From: Acidobacteriota bacterium
GTDB taxonomy: Bacteria > Acidobacteriota > Terriglobia > Bryobacterales > Bryobacteraceae
Direction of reading: 5' to 3'
DNA length: 64,000 nt
NCBI GenBank assembly: GCA_016870995.1
Contig: VFZU01000017.1
Coordinates: forward strand, 1-64,000
Shown: positions 8,174 through 16,732 of the stretch, piece by piece
Layout: each line of letters starts with the position of its first letter
Position numbering within the stretch: the first letter of the stretch is position 1
Translations under genes and position numbers: made by a program
Notes under the pieces: generated by a model
The model's input: the letters and a program-made list of their open reading frames with translations, nothing else
What the model was told of the DNA's origin: nothing
Database searches by the model: none

Positions 8174-9160
8174 AATCGTTATCGCAGCTTCTCCAGAATT
8201 TGCCGGTGGTGCGGCGGACATGTAGAGAACGATTCCATCCTCGGGCGCGATCAGTTTTTCCAGTTCCCCTCCCAACAAATCCTTGACCGTACCCAGAGTG
8301 TCTCCCTTGCGGACAGCAGCACCCGTCTTGACATTGGGATACCAGATACCGGACTTCGAAAAGTTCAGTCCTGCCGTGCCTGAGAAACGCTGTGCCGGCT
8401 TGGCCGGGGCCGGGTTTCCCAGAAGCATTTTCTGACTCTTGAGAACATTCAGAACCCCACGGACGGCCAAGTCGACGTCGGAGGCATCGGACCGTCCTTG
8501 TTGGCCAATTTCAACGAGAATGGTTGGCTTACCAGTAGCAACAGCCTGACGATTGCAACTGTAGGGTCTGGTCAGCTCATCGTAGCGGTAATCCACCATG
8601 CGAGGGAGGCCAAAGGCGCGGGCCATCGCGAGTGAAGTCTCGAACTGTCTTTCGGCAAGCTTGCCGCCGTAGGTTCCTACGAAGTTGTCGAGCGTCTCAG
8701 TGCCATCGCCGCCATGTAGATCAATATGGATGCTCGACTGATCGATCAGTTGGGTCAGGGCAAATGCGATCCGTTCGCTTTGAGTTCCCGTGGCGCTACC
8801 TAGGAAAACACGGTTGAGATTTTTGCCGTCGTAAGGATTGTAAAAAATCGAACGCCGCTCGAAGGCCGGGACATGGGCAAGGCGCACCAAAACCACGCGA
8901 CCCGAAAGCTTTTTGGGATCGATTTCATTCAGGAGACGCTGTGCGGCAAGGATGGGAACAAACTCGAATCCGTGAACGCCGCAAGTAAGTAAAAGACTGG
9001 GGCCTGGCTTCACGCCTTCAAACACGGAGACAGGGATGCGCGTAGCAGGGTCGTTGAGAGCAGGGATCGCGATGTCGTAGTCGATCCTGGTACCGGGGGC
9101 AGCCTGTTGAGCTTCGAGTGGCAACAGAAACAGCGATAGAGCAAGTAGGCGTACAATCAT
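8144..9160 (-). CDS. Succinylglutamate desuccinylase/aspartoacylase-family zinc hydrolase, secreted
   Basis: M14-like zinc hydrolase of the AstE/AspA group, 338 residues, with a signal peptide (MIVRLLALSLFLLPLEAQ). Zinc ligands are visible as GVHGFE (HxxE) and IHIDLHGGDG (second His), with NPYDGKNLNRVF giving the substrate-binding Asn-Arg. The end of the protein (GIWYPNVKTGAAVRKGDTLG) forms the beta domain found in AstE homologues. Export suggests a peptide or N-acyl amino acid substrate outside the cytoplasm rather than arginine catabolism. It is a single gene with no operon partner. Confidence 0.85.
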   Translation of the reverse strand: MIVRLLALSLFLLPLEAQQAAPGTRIDYDIAIPALNDPATRIPVSVFEGVKPGPSLLLTCGVHGFEFVPILAAQRLLNEIDPKKLSGRVVLVRLAHVPAFERRSIFYNPYDGKNLNRVFLGSATGTQSERIAFALTQLIDQSSIHIDLHGGDGTETLDNFVGTYGGKLAERQFETSLAMARAFGLPRMVDYRYDELTRPYSCNRQAVATGKPTILVEIGQQGRSDASDVDLAVRGVLNVLKSQKMLLGNPAPAKPAQRFSGTAGLNFSKSGIWYPNVKTGAAVRKGDTLGTVKDLLGGELEKLIAPEDGIVLYMSAAPPANSGEAAITIARPQQAQKK

Positions 9161-9188
9161 AAGAAATCCTTACCGAGAGACTAGCACC

Positions 9189-12100
9189 ATGAAGCACCGC
9201 TGGATTCTGCTGAGTTTGCTCTCGGGTCTCGCCCTGTCGCAAGCACCCCGGCCTGAAACCCAACCCATCAAATCGAAATTGACGCCCGGCCAGTTATACC
9301 GGCTGCATGTAGAAGACTGGTCCACTGAAGGACGACTCGTGGAAATCCGCGCAGAGGGCCGCGTGATTGGCGCGAAGCGGTTAGGGCCGATGGATCCAGA
9401 TTGGACTCTGCACTGGCGGGCCAGTGGTGAAGGAATGCCTGTGGCGAATGTGCCGCTGAACATAGAGGCGGTGCAGGACCCCGAGGCGATTGAGTCAAGC
9501 GGAGATCCACGGCATCCCGTACAGATTGAGCTGGATCGGGAATACCATGCATTGGCCGATGAAAGGCCGTACTTCACGGGTCGGCCAGAAGAGGGCGTGC
9601 ACTGGTATCGAGTGAAGAACCGCTCGAGTCGCCCTGTGATGGCTTATCTAAGCGTGGCCGTGGGAGATCGCGAACTCCCAAGCGATGTCGAGACATTCCG
9701 AGTAAAGACAGATGGAGGCCATGAGGTCTACCGCGAAGGTGCGTACAGCTACACGCCCGAGGCGACGCAGACAATGCCGGGGCTCGGAAGCTTTCGCGTG
9801 AGGAAACTAGATGCTGGGGCAGAGCTGTTGGTGCGTGTCGCGGCGGGTCACCCAGCCTACACCTTGCGCTTGCGGAGTTATGGAGTAGAGCGGGGACCAG
9901 TAGAAGCCGTGAGAATGGGCATGGATTTTCTGGTCAGCCTGGGGGCAAGCTGGCATGCAAATGTGCCTCGGCGCGGGGCGATTGCCACGCGGGAGACATT
10001 GCCTCATGGAGAAATTCAGGGGTGCGTGGCCTGTCACCCCACCGTGTTTACCTTGAGGGCTTACGACTTGGCCCGGAAGCGCGGATGGGCAGACGTTAAC
10101 CCGGAGGCACGCCAGACGCTAGCCGATCAACTACGCAATCATTCGCGACCCTTACCGGGACATGCGGGTGTCAGTTGGACTCGCACGATTTTCTCAGCTA
10201 GAGCCATATCGGCGCGCGCCGCTACATGGACTCGAGACTTATTGCCCTACCTGAAACTGACCGGGACTGAGCATTGGGCAGAGGAAGCCGATGGTGCAGC
10301 ACCCAACGTAAGCCCGTTCGAGATTGCCTTAGAACGCTATGCGGCATTGGGCGAGCCTGCCGTGGGCTTGAAGATTTCCAGTGAACCGGCAACAAATGTG
10401 GTGGATCTCAATTGGAAGCTGATTGGGATGGCACGCATGGGAAAACCGGTGGAGGGTTTGGTGAAGCAGTTGTTTGCCACGCAACTTGCGGATGGATTGT
10501 TTCCTTACCGATTCGCTGGCGATGAGGAAGGTGCCGAGTTTATTACCTGGCACTCGCTGTACGCGCTGGCCGAGGCCGGGCTTGGGCTCGAAGATGCCCG
10601 TGTGAAGCGGCTCTACGATTTGTGTTTGTCACGACAGAAAGCGAGCGGAGATTGGCAAGGAGAAGCAAGCCACAAAGCCTTTGATACACCATTTCGAGAT
10701 ACGCAGTTTGCTGTGATGGCATTAAGCCGGTTGGTGAAAGCAGAAGGCACGGGTGAAAGCGAGTCCGCCTGGGATGCGATGCCGGGAAAGGCAGGCGCTG
10801 TAGTTAGAGCACGAAGCTTGCGAGCTGCCAGGGATGTTTCACGATTGAAAGAACTGCTTGGGAGCCGTTCGCCCATGGAGCGTTATGAGGGGCTGCGTGT
10901 GTTCGCGGCGCAGTTTCGCAGCTGGACGTCACAAGCCGATCTGCTGACTCGAGTACTTTCCCTTTTGAGCGATGAGCAACCTTTGTTGCGCTTTGCCGCG
11001 GCCAATGCAGCAGCAAGATGGTATGCCTGGCAAGCCGACGACGAAGGGATGGCGCGTGCGATTCTTGCAGCAGTCATTGGGAGGATCACGACAGAGCAGA
11101 ATGATACCGTTCGCGGGGGCTTGAAGCAGGCGCTCTACACAATGATCGATGAGAACGAGGGTTATCTCGCGACGTGGAATGCGCAGATCGCAGATGATAC
11201 GGCAAGAGAGAAAACTTTGGAGGGGCTCGAGGGACGGCGACGACGAGCACAAGAGGCAATTGCCCTTGGGTTGAAGAACGGAGATGTCGCTGGCAAGGTG
11301 GCACTGCTCGAGGCACTGTGGGATCATCCACAGCGACACGCCGGGCTACCGGAAGATTTGGAGCGGCGCAGCGAGGTGGTGTTGCCGAAGTTCTTCAGCG
11401 AGTATTCGCGAGGAGTGGACGGGCTGCATCAAGGCGGCTATGAACCCCATGAGAGAACGGCCGCGTTCCGGTATGGGCCGGCGAATCCGTTTTACAAAAC
11501 TCGTGTTGGCAACGACAGCGAATTACCTGATTTGGGCTCTATTAGGGAGAGCCTCGAGAAAGAGCTGCTGACTTGCTTGAACAGTGGACACGCCAGCTTG
11601 ACGCGCGCGGCGATCCGCAGCTTGAGTGTGTTTCCAGCGGGGCTCAGTGGAAAGCTGACGGTAGCGGTGGTAAAGCTTGCCGTGGGTGAGTATTCGAGCG
11701 ATGTGAAATTTGTGTTTGCCAACGACGCGCGAGGAAAGCTAACACTCGAGCAACCATATGCTTTCGAAAAAGAATTGAGCGAGGCTTTGATTGCGGCTCT
11801 TGAGCCAGGCAACCGGGATGCACTCGAGACTTTGCTGCCGGCCTTGGCGGCAGTAACACCGGGAGAGGGCCCCACGCGCAATCCATACTTGCAAGGGCGC
11901 GTGGAAAGGCTTTTACTCAAGCCCGAAGGCGTACCGCTGGATCTTGCTCTGGCTGCAGCCGCCGTATTTCCGCATATTGCCGATGGGCCGTTAATGCGGA
12001 CAACTATGCTCGAAGCGTTCGCCTCGGGAGATCGGATGCGAGAGACGGCGGCAGTCGAGATCTTTGTAAAGAGCTATATCGCCGAGCCGACGAACCCGGT

Positions 12101-12767
12101 TTTGGGCAAGCAGTTTGCTTCCAAAGCAGACAAAACCATGAAACGCCGGATGTTGGACTCACTTGACCCGGCGCGATTCAGCCTGCGGTTATCGGCATTG
12201 AACCGGTACAACCCTGGCAGGGATGTAGTGTTGCCGGAGGACGCGAATCTGTTTAGTTCGGACGTGGCGAGATTTCTAATCGGGCTCGGAGTAAAGGATG
12301 AGGATCCACAGGTAAGGCGCGCAGCCGCCGAACTGGTTTGGAATTATGACGAGTTGAGTGGGTACCGGACACAAGTGGAGCGCCTGTCTGAAGCGAAGCC
12401 TGATTATGAATACTTCAAGCAAAGGGTACAACCTGTATTGGCACGAGTGGGCGAAGACGGACGCGCCTGCGTGGTGTGCCATGCGACGCAAGGGCAGTTT
12501 GCACTCCGGATGCCAGGGAAAACAGGATTCAGCAAGGCGCAGACACGGGTGAATTATGAGGCTGCGTTGCGGAAAGTGAACCTCAAAGAGCCGAAGCGCA
12601 GCTTATTGCTGATCAAACCGACAAGGCCAAACGACAATGCGGGCGACCCTGCGCTGCATACCAGCACCCACGGCGGTGGAACACGTTGGGGCCGAGATGG
12701 GCGAGAGGCATCTGCCTCGGCAGAGTACGAAACGATTCTCGAATGGATCCGGGGCGGAAAGCTCTAG
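9189..12767 (+). CDS. Large secreted HEAT-repeat protein with two haem c-binding motifs
   Basis: 1192 residues with a signal peptide (MKHRWILLSLLSGLALSQA). Two CxxCH motifs are present: GCVACHP near residue 278 and CVVCHA near residue 1094. The central part (about 350-1060) is alpha-helical repeat, with an all-helical region resembling prenyltransferase barrels (LVKQLFATQLADGLFPYRF) followed by HEAT-like repeats (LLRFAAANAAARWYA, EDPQVRRAAAELVW). The N-terminal 250 residues look beta-rich. It is probably a periplasmic or surface electron-transfer scaffold; the redox partner is not obvious. Divergent from the AstE-like gene (28-base gap) and convergent with the NO-sensing kinase gene, whose stop codon overlaps. 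Confidence 0.7.
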   Translation: MKHRWILLSLLSGLALSQAPRPETQPIKSKLTPGQLYRLHVEDWSTEGRLVEIRAEGRVIGAKRLGPMDPDWTLHWRASGEGMPVANVPLNIEAVQDPEAIESSGDPRHPVQIELDREYHALADERPYFTGRPEEGVHWYRVKNRSSRPVMAYLSVAVGDRELPSDVETFRVKTDGGHEVYREGAYSYTPEATQTMPGLGSFRVRKLDAGAELLVRVAAGHPAYTLRLRSYGVERGPVEAVRMGMDFLVSLGASWHANVPRRGAIATRETLPHGEIQGCVACHPTVFTLRAYDLARKRGWADVNPEARQTLADQLRNHSRPLPGHAGVSWTRTIFSARAISARAATWTRDLLPYLKLTGTEHWAEEADGAAPNVSPFEIALERYAALGEPAVGLKISSEPATNVVDLNWKLIGMARMGKPVEGLVKQLFATQLADGLFPYRFAGDEEGAEFITWHSLYALAEAGLGLEDARVKRLYDLCLSRQKASGDWQGEASHKAFDTPFRDTQFAVMALSRLVKAEGTGESESAWDAMPGKAGAVVRARSLRAARDVSRLKELLGSRSPMERYEGLRVFAAQFRSWTSQADLLTRVLSLLSDEQPLLRFAAANAAARWYAWQADDEGMARAILAAVIGRITTEQNDTVRGGLKQALYTMIDENEGYLATWNAQIADDTAREKTLEGLEGRRRRAQEAIALGLKNGDVAGKVALLEALWDHPQRHAGLPEDLERRSEVVLPKFFSEYSRGVDGLHQGGYEPHERTAAFRYGPANPFYKTRVGNDSELPDLGSIRESLEKELLTCLNSGHASLTRAAIRSLSVFPAGLSGKLTVAVVKLAVGEYSSDVKFVFANDARGKLTLEQPYAFEKELSEALIAALEPGNRDALETLLPALAAVTPGEGPTRNPYLQGRVERLLLKPEGVPLDLALAAAAVFPHIADGPLMRTTMLEAFASGDRMRETAAVEIFVKSYIAEPTNPVLGKQFASKADKTMKRRMLDSLDPARFSLRLSALNRYNPGRDVVLPEDANLFSSDVARFLIGLGVKDEDPQVRRAAAELVWNYDELSGYRTQVERLSEAKPDYEYFKQRVQPVLARVGEDGRACVVCHATQGQFALRMPGKTGFSKAQTRVNYEAALRKVNLKEPKRSLLLIKPTRPNDNAGDPALHTSTHGGGTRWGRDGREASASAEYETILEWIRGGKL

Positions 12768-15607
12768 GAGCCCTCTGGCTTTCGCCGTGGCAATGAGATC
12801 GTAAAGCAGGAACCAACGCCAGGTTCGCTCTCCAGGCTGACATGGCCGCCCATCGCCTCGCATAGACTGCGGGTGATGGCAAGCCCAAGTCCGGTGCCAC
12901 CCTCACTTTTGGAAGTGGACCAGTTGACCTGAGTGAAGGCAGTAAAGAGTTTGGATTGATCTTCCTTACTGATGCCGCGACCGGTATCGCGAACGCTCCA
13001 ATGAGTCCACTCGCGCCCATTTTGTTGGTCCAATTGCAAGGAGAGTTCCACCAGACCGTCATGCCTGAACTTGCTTGCGTTGCTGAGCAAGTTGAACAGG
13101 CTTTGGCGGAAGCGGGTAGGATCGGTCCAGAATTGCCCCACAGGCTCCCAAGGCTTGACGATGATCTGGTTGTTGTTCTTTTGGGCAATCGGGGCGAGTG
13201 TGGAAACACACTCGTTAATGATGGATTCGACATCCACCCATTCCGGATGGACCTCCATCTTGCCAGCTTCGATTTTTGAGATATCGAGAATGTCATCGAT
13301 CAGGGTAAGCAAATGACGACCGGCGGTGAGGACGCGAGCAAGGTCTCGAGTGTATAAGCTGTGGCCGTTTTCGGTGGCATCCTCAATCACCATCTCGGTA
13401 TATCCGAGAATTGCGTTAAGCGGCGTTCGTAGCTCATGGCTCATGTTGGCGACAAAAGCGCTCTTGGCTCGATTGGAGGCTTCGGCGAGTTCACGTGCAT
13501 CTTCGATCTTTCGTTCGTAGACTTTCCGCGGGGTTACGTCCTGAAAGATAAGGCTGACCAGGTTTTGACCCGCGATTTGATATTCCCCCACAGACAATTC
13601 AACGGGGATCGGATTTTCATTTTTGTGAAAGGCGGTCGATTCGAATGACTGCAGAGAGCAGATCGAGTGGCTGACTCCTCCGGGGATCAAATCATCGAGC
13701 GGAAGACCAAGAAGTGAGTTCCTGGGATAGCCAAGGATTCGGCCGGCAGCAGCATTGGCGTAAACCACGGTATCGCCTTCGTCGACAGTGAGAATCCCGT
13801 AGGAGGCCGTTTCGGCGACGATACGATAGCGTTCTTCACTTTCGCGCAGGGCCTGCTGGGAGCGCCATTGTTCGGTAACATCGCGGTAGCTCCAGATGCG
13901 GCCAATGATTCGATCGGCGAGACGCTGGGGTTGCGAGAAGCGTTCAAAAACACGACCATCCTTGAAGTGAATGACTTCGGCGGAGACTTCTTCCGGATTC
14001 GCATAGAGCTGTTGGACAAGGCTGAAGAAGGCTTCCGGATCGGAGAGCTGATCGTGAACCAGCGTGCGGAGTTGCGTGATGCTCGCTTCTTTGGAGGTAC
14101 CTTGCGGAAGCTGCCAGAGATCGAGAAAGCGTTGATTGAAGCTGACAATGCTCTGATCGAGGGCGGAGAGCAGGATGCCATCGGCGGTGGCATCAAAAGT
14201 GGCCTGCAGGACGGAGAGCAGATTTGCCTGTTTGGCTTCCGCCGCAGCGCGCTCGAGGAATTGCCCCAACTGAACTCCAATCCGGGCGAGGACCTCAAGT
14301 AGTTGCGGGTTGGGTTCACGGGTCTGAAAGTCGAAGAACTCCATGACGCCAAGGACGGAGCCAGTAACCTGAATCGGGAAAGCAAAGCCACTACGCACGC
14401 CGCTGGCGGCGGCCGAGGGCAAGCGGGGGAAGTTAGTCTCCCTCGAGAGATCGAACATCCATTTGGGCTTTGCCTCAATCCAAACCGTACCCGGTAAACC
14501 CAGCCCTGGGGTGAAGGTCATCGCCTTGCTGCGCTCCATGAATGGAGACTGTTCCAGTTGAGGTACCGACCACGTTTCGCCGCAGAGAAGGTGGGAGCCG
14601 TCAGATGCAATTCGCCACAACAGGCCGGCGCAAAATCCAAGCAGTGAGCAGACTGTCGAGAGGATCTCGGAGACGATGGCGGAGCTTTCCAGGCGTTGGG
14701 CGAGCAGACGGGTGACGGCGATTTCAAGCGAGTTATATTCCGCCATGCGCCGTCGCTTTGTAATGTCCTGCTGAATGGTGATGAAGCCGGCCGGATTGCC
14801 ATTTTCATCCTGGATGGGGCTGACTTCGATTGCGGCCCAATATGAGGAACCCGACTTGGTGTAGTTGAGGATTTCGCAACTGAAGGCCCGCAGTTCCCGA
14901 CAGCATTCGGCAATGAAGGCAAGCGTCTCGAGATTTGTCTCCGGCCCGGTGAGGATGGAGCCCGCGCTGCGGCCGAGGACTTCCTGTTGGGTATATCCAG
15001 AGAAACGGATGAAGGCATCGTTGACCCATTCAATGCGATCCTCGGCATCGGTGATCAGCACGGGGACCTCCGTCTTGGAGGCCACCATGGCGAGGCGGTG
15101 GACTTCGCGCTGCTTGCTCACGAGCAGGTTGTTGGCGGCACGAAGGTCTGCCCGCTGACGGCTCAACTTGTCGTTGAGGGTCTTGAGATCGCTGACCATC
15201 GTGCGCTGCGCTTGCAGCACCTGCAGCACATCGGGACTCGAGTCGTGTAGCGGAAAATCTCGCAGACTCAGTCCAAGTTGCTGCAGAGCTTCCATATCCT
15301 CGACCCAGGGGGAACCGAGGAAATACATCAAGTGAGCGGAATCGTGGGGGAAGATCTGACCCCGGAGACGGTAGCGAGCCGAGGTGGGCTCAAAAACAAA
15401 GATGAAGTGCTGGTTGGCCTGAATGAGATCGAAATCGAGATCCAGGTGGGGACGTTCCAGCCGGAAGTACTCCAGAAAAGAAGCACCGGGTTCCAGCGTA
15501 GGCTCGAGCTTTTGCAGACCTCGACCAAGGCTCTGGATCCTTAATTCCTGATCGAAGGCAAAGTGAAAGGGGAACAACCCTTCGACAACCTGTTTGGTGA
15601 CAGGCAT
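12764..15607 (-). CDS. HNOBA-PAS-GAF-PAS-PAS sensor histidine kinase (partner of H-NOX)
   Basis: 947-residue soluble kinase. Residues 1-135 match the HNOBA (haem-NO-binding-associated) domain known from soluble guanylate cyclase and bacterial H-NOX partners (LFPFHFAFDQELRI, FEYF.RP, RGQIFPHDSAHLMYFLGSPWV, GLSLRDFPLHD). A coiled coil follows (QAQRTMVSDLKTLNDKLSRQ), then PAS (VLITDAEDRIEWVNDAFIRF), a GAF domain, two further PAS domains (one degenerate), HisKA (MSHELRTPLNAILGY) and HATPase_c (DTGRGIS, GGTGLGLAI). There is no receiver and no membrane helix. It starts six bases after the H-NOX stop, so both are translated from one message. The H-NOX probably gates its autophosphorylation. Confidence 0.9.
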   Translation of the reverse strand: MPVTKQVVEGLFPFHFAFDQELRIQSLGRGLQKLEPTLEPGASFLEYFRLERPHLDLDFDLIQANQHFIFVFEPTSARYRLRGQIFPHDSAHLMYFLGSPWVEDMEALQQLGLSLRDFPLHDSSPDVLQVLQAQRTMVSDLKTLNDKLSRQRADLRAANNLLVSKQREVHRLAMVASKTEVPVLITDAEDRIEWVNDAFIRFSGYTQQEVLGRSAGSILTGPETNLETLAFIAECCRELRAFSCEILNYTKSGSSYWAAIEVSPIQDENGNPAGFITIQQDITKRRRMAEYNSLEIAVTRLLAQRLESSAIVSEILSTVCSLLGFCAGLLWRIASDGSHLLCGETWSVPQLEQSPFMERSKAMTFTPGLGLPGTVWIEAKPKWMFDLSRETNFPRLPSAAASGVRSGFAFPIQVTGSVLGVMEFFDFQTREPNPQLLEVLARIGVQLGQFLERAAAEAKQANLLSVLQATFDATADGILLSALDQSIVSFNQRFLDLWQLPQGTSKEASITQLRTLVHDQLSDPEAFFSLVQQLYANPEEVSAEVIHFKDGRVFERFSQPQRLADRIIGRIWSYRDVTEQWRSQQALRESEERYRIVAETASYGILTVDEGDTVVYANAAAGRILGYPRNSLLGLPLDDLIPGGVSHSICSLQSFESTAFHKNENPIPVELSVGEYQIAGQNLVSLIFQDVTPRKVYERKIEDARELAEASNRAKSAFVANMSHELRTPLNAILGYTEMVIEDATENGHSLYTRDLARVLTAGRHLLTLIDDILDISKIEAGKMEVHPEWVDVESIINECVSTLAPIAQKNNNQIIVKPWEPVGQFWTDPTRFRQSLFNLLSNASKFRHDGLVELSLQLDQQNGREWTHWSVRDTGRGISKEDQSKLFTAFTQVNWSTSKSEGGTGLGLAITRSLCEAMGGHVSLESEPGVGSCFTISLPRRKPEGS

Positions 15608-15613
15608 GCGAGC

Positions 15614-16159
15614 TTAGGACCAACTGACGTGGAAGATATCGTGTTCGCCGAGCTCAGACCAGAATGACTCCTGGTTCACCGCAACGGGAGTATTGAAGTA
15701 TTGACCCAAGCCGTCGACTAGGCCAAGAACAAAGGGTGATAGGCCACGACGATCGGAGAAGTAGTGCAGCTTGAGGGACGATTCCTCAATGTCGGAACAA
15801 AGGAACCGGGGAGGGTTGAGATGCGGAAAGATCAGATTGACCCGGGTGTGGAAGTTGGGAAGGTAGATGAGGAAGTCTTTGAGGTTCGCGCCCGCCGCCT
15901 GCATCAGATGGCCGTAGCCCTTGGCGGCGGTGTTCATCACCCAATAGACACCAAACGCCCGAAGCAGGGCGGGAGCGGGAGCCTGCAGCACTTCGCTGGC
16001 TGCGCCGACCAGGCGGTAGGTTATGTCATCGGGATATCCCTCGTTACTGAGGAATAGCTCCACATCGACTCCTGCCTTTTCTTTGATGCTCTCCCAGACC
16101 GATTCGCCGTGAGCGGAGCAAACCATGTCTTCCAGAGCTTTGTTGACCATTCCGTACAT
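15614..16159 (-). CDS. H-NOX (haem nitric oxide/oxygen-binding) sensor protein
   Basis: A stand-alone 181-residue H-NOX domain. It opens MYGMVNKALEDMV as the family does. The proximal haem ligand is His104 (NFHTRV), the distorting proline region is NPPRF (116-117), and the YxSxR motif that holds the haem propionates is Y133-S135-R137. Family knowledge: such proteins from facultative bacteria bind NO tightly and inhibit or activate an adjacent kinase. Whether O2 also binds depends on a distal tyrosine that I cannot place. It is the first gene of a two-gene unit with the HNOBA kinase, and divergent from two response regulators. Confidence 0.93.
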   Translation of the reverse strand: MYGMVNKALEDMVCSAHGESVWESIKEKAGVDVELFLSNEGYPDDITYRLVGAASEVLQAPAPALLRAFGVYWVMNTAAKGYGHLMQAAGANLKDFLIYLPNFHTRVNLIFPHLNPPRFLCSDIEESSLKLHYFSDRRGLSPFVLGLVDGLGQYFNTPVAVNQESFWSELGEHDIFHVSWS

Positions 16160-16330
16160 ATGAGCAGTGACTGCCTTTCTTTGGGGCTTATCGGCGAGAG
16201 TGGCGTGTGTTCGATGTTTTTTTCAAAAAGTCGGGAAGCGAATTGACGGCGATTCCATTCAAATCCATCGCGACAAAACCGATATGAAGAACTGACAGGG
16301 TGGAATCGAAATTGAGACGTCGATAGGTCC
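16160..16330. promoter_or_regulatory. Divergent promoter region of the NO-signalling island
   Basis: 171 bases, AT-richer than the flanks, separate H-NOX (leftward) from the receiver gene (rightward). An inverted repeat CGATTCCA (16250-16257) and TGGAATCG (16301-16308) with a 43-base spacer is present. No clear sigma-70 hexamers were assigned. Confidence 0.35.
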
Positions 16331-16732
16331 ATGGCAAGGATACTGATCATCGAAGACAACGAGATGGATCGAGAGCTTCTGGTTCGCCGCTTGAGCAAGC
16401 AGGGTCATGAGTTGAGACTGGCGGCGAGCGGCGAGGCGGGAATCGAGATGGCCGAATCGGCTGGGACGGATCTGATTGTTCTCGACCTTGGGCTACCCGG
16501 GATGGATGGATGGGAAGTGGCGGCGGTTCTGCGAAGGCAGTCGGCCACACGTGCGATTCCGATCCTGGCCGTTACGGCGCACGCCCGCCAATGCGATCTC
16601 GAACGGGCCTTGCTTTGCGGCTGCGATGAGTTTGAGACCAAGCCGGTCAGTGGCGATCGGTTGACGGCAAAGGTGAATCGTTTGCTTGCGAATCGTTTGA
16701 GTCCAGTAATTGAAGGTGATGTAGAAACATGA
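16331..16732 (+). CDS. Single-domain response regulator (CheY/DivK-like)
   Basis: 133-residue receiver without an output domain. Acidic pocket IIEDNEMD, phospho-acceptor Asp in LIVLDLGLPGMDGW, conserved Thr/Ser in LAVTAHA and Lys in ETKPVSG are all in place. Its stop overlaps the start of the next gene (ATGA at 16729-16732), so the pair is co-translated. By position it is a likely phosphate acceptor for the HNOBA kinase, acting either as a relay to a protein partner or as a phosphate sink beside the EAL regulator. Confidence 0.9.
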   Translation: MARILIIEDNEMDRELLVRRLSKQGHELRLAASGEAGIEMAESAGTDLIVLDLGLPGMDGWEVAAVLRRQSATRAIPILAVTAHARQCDLERALLCGCDEFETKPVSGDRLTAKVNRLLANRLSPVIEGDVET

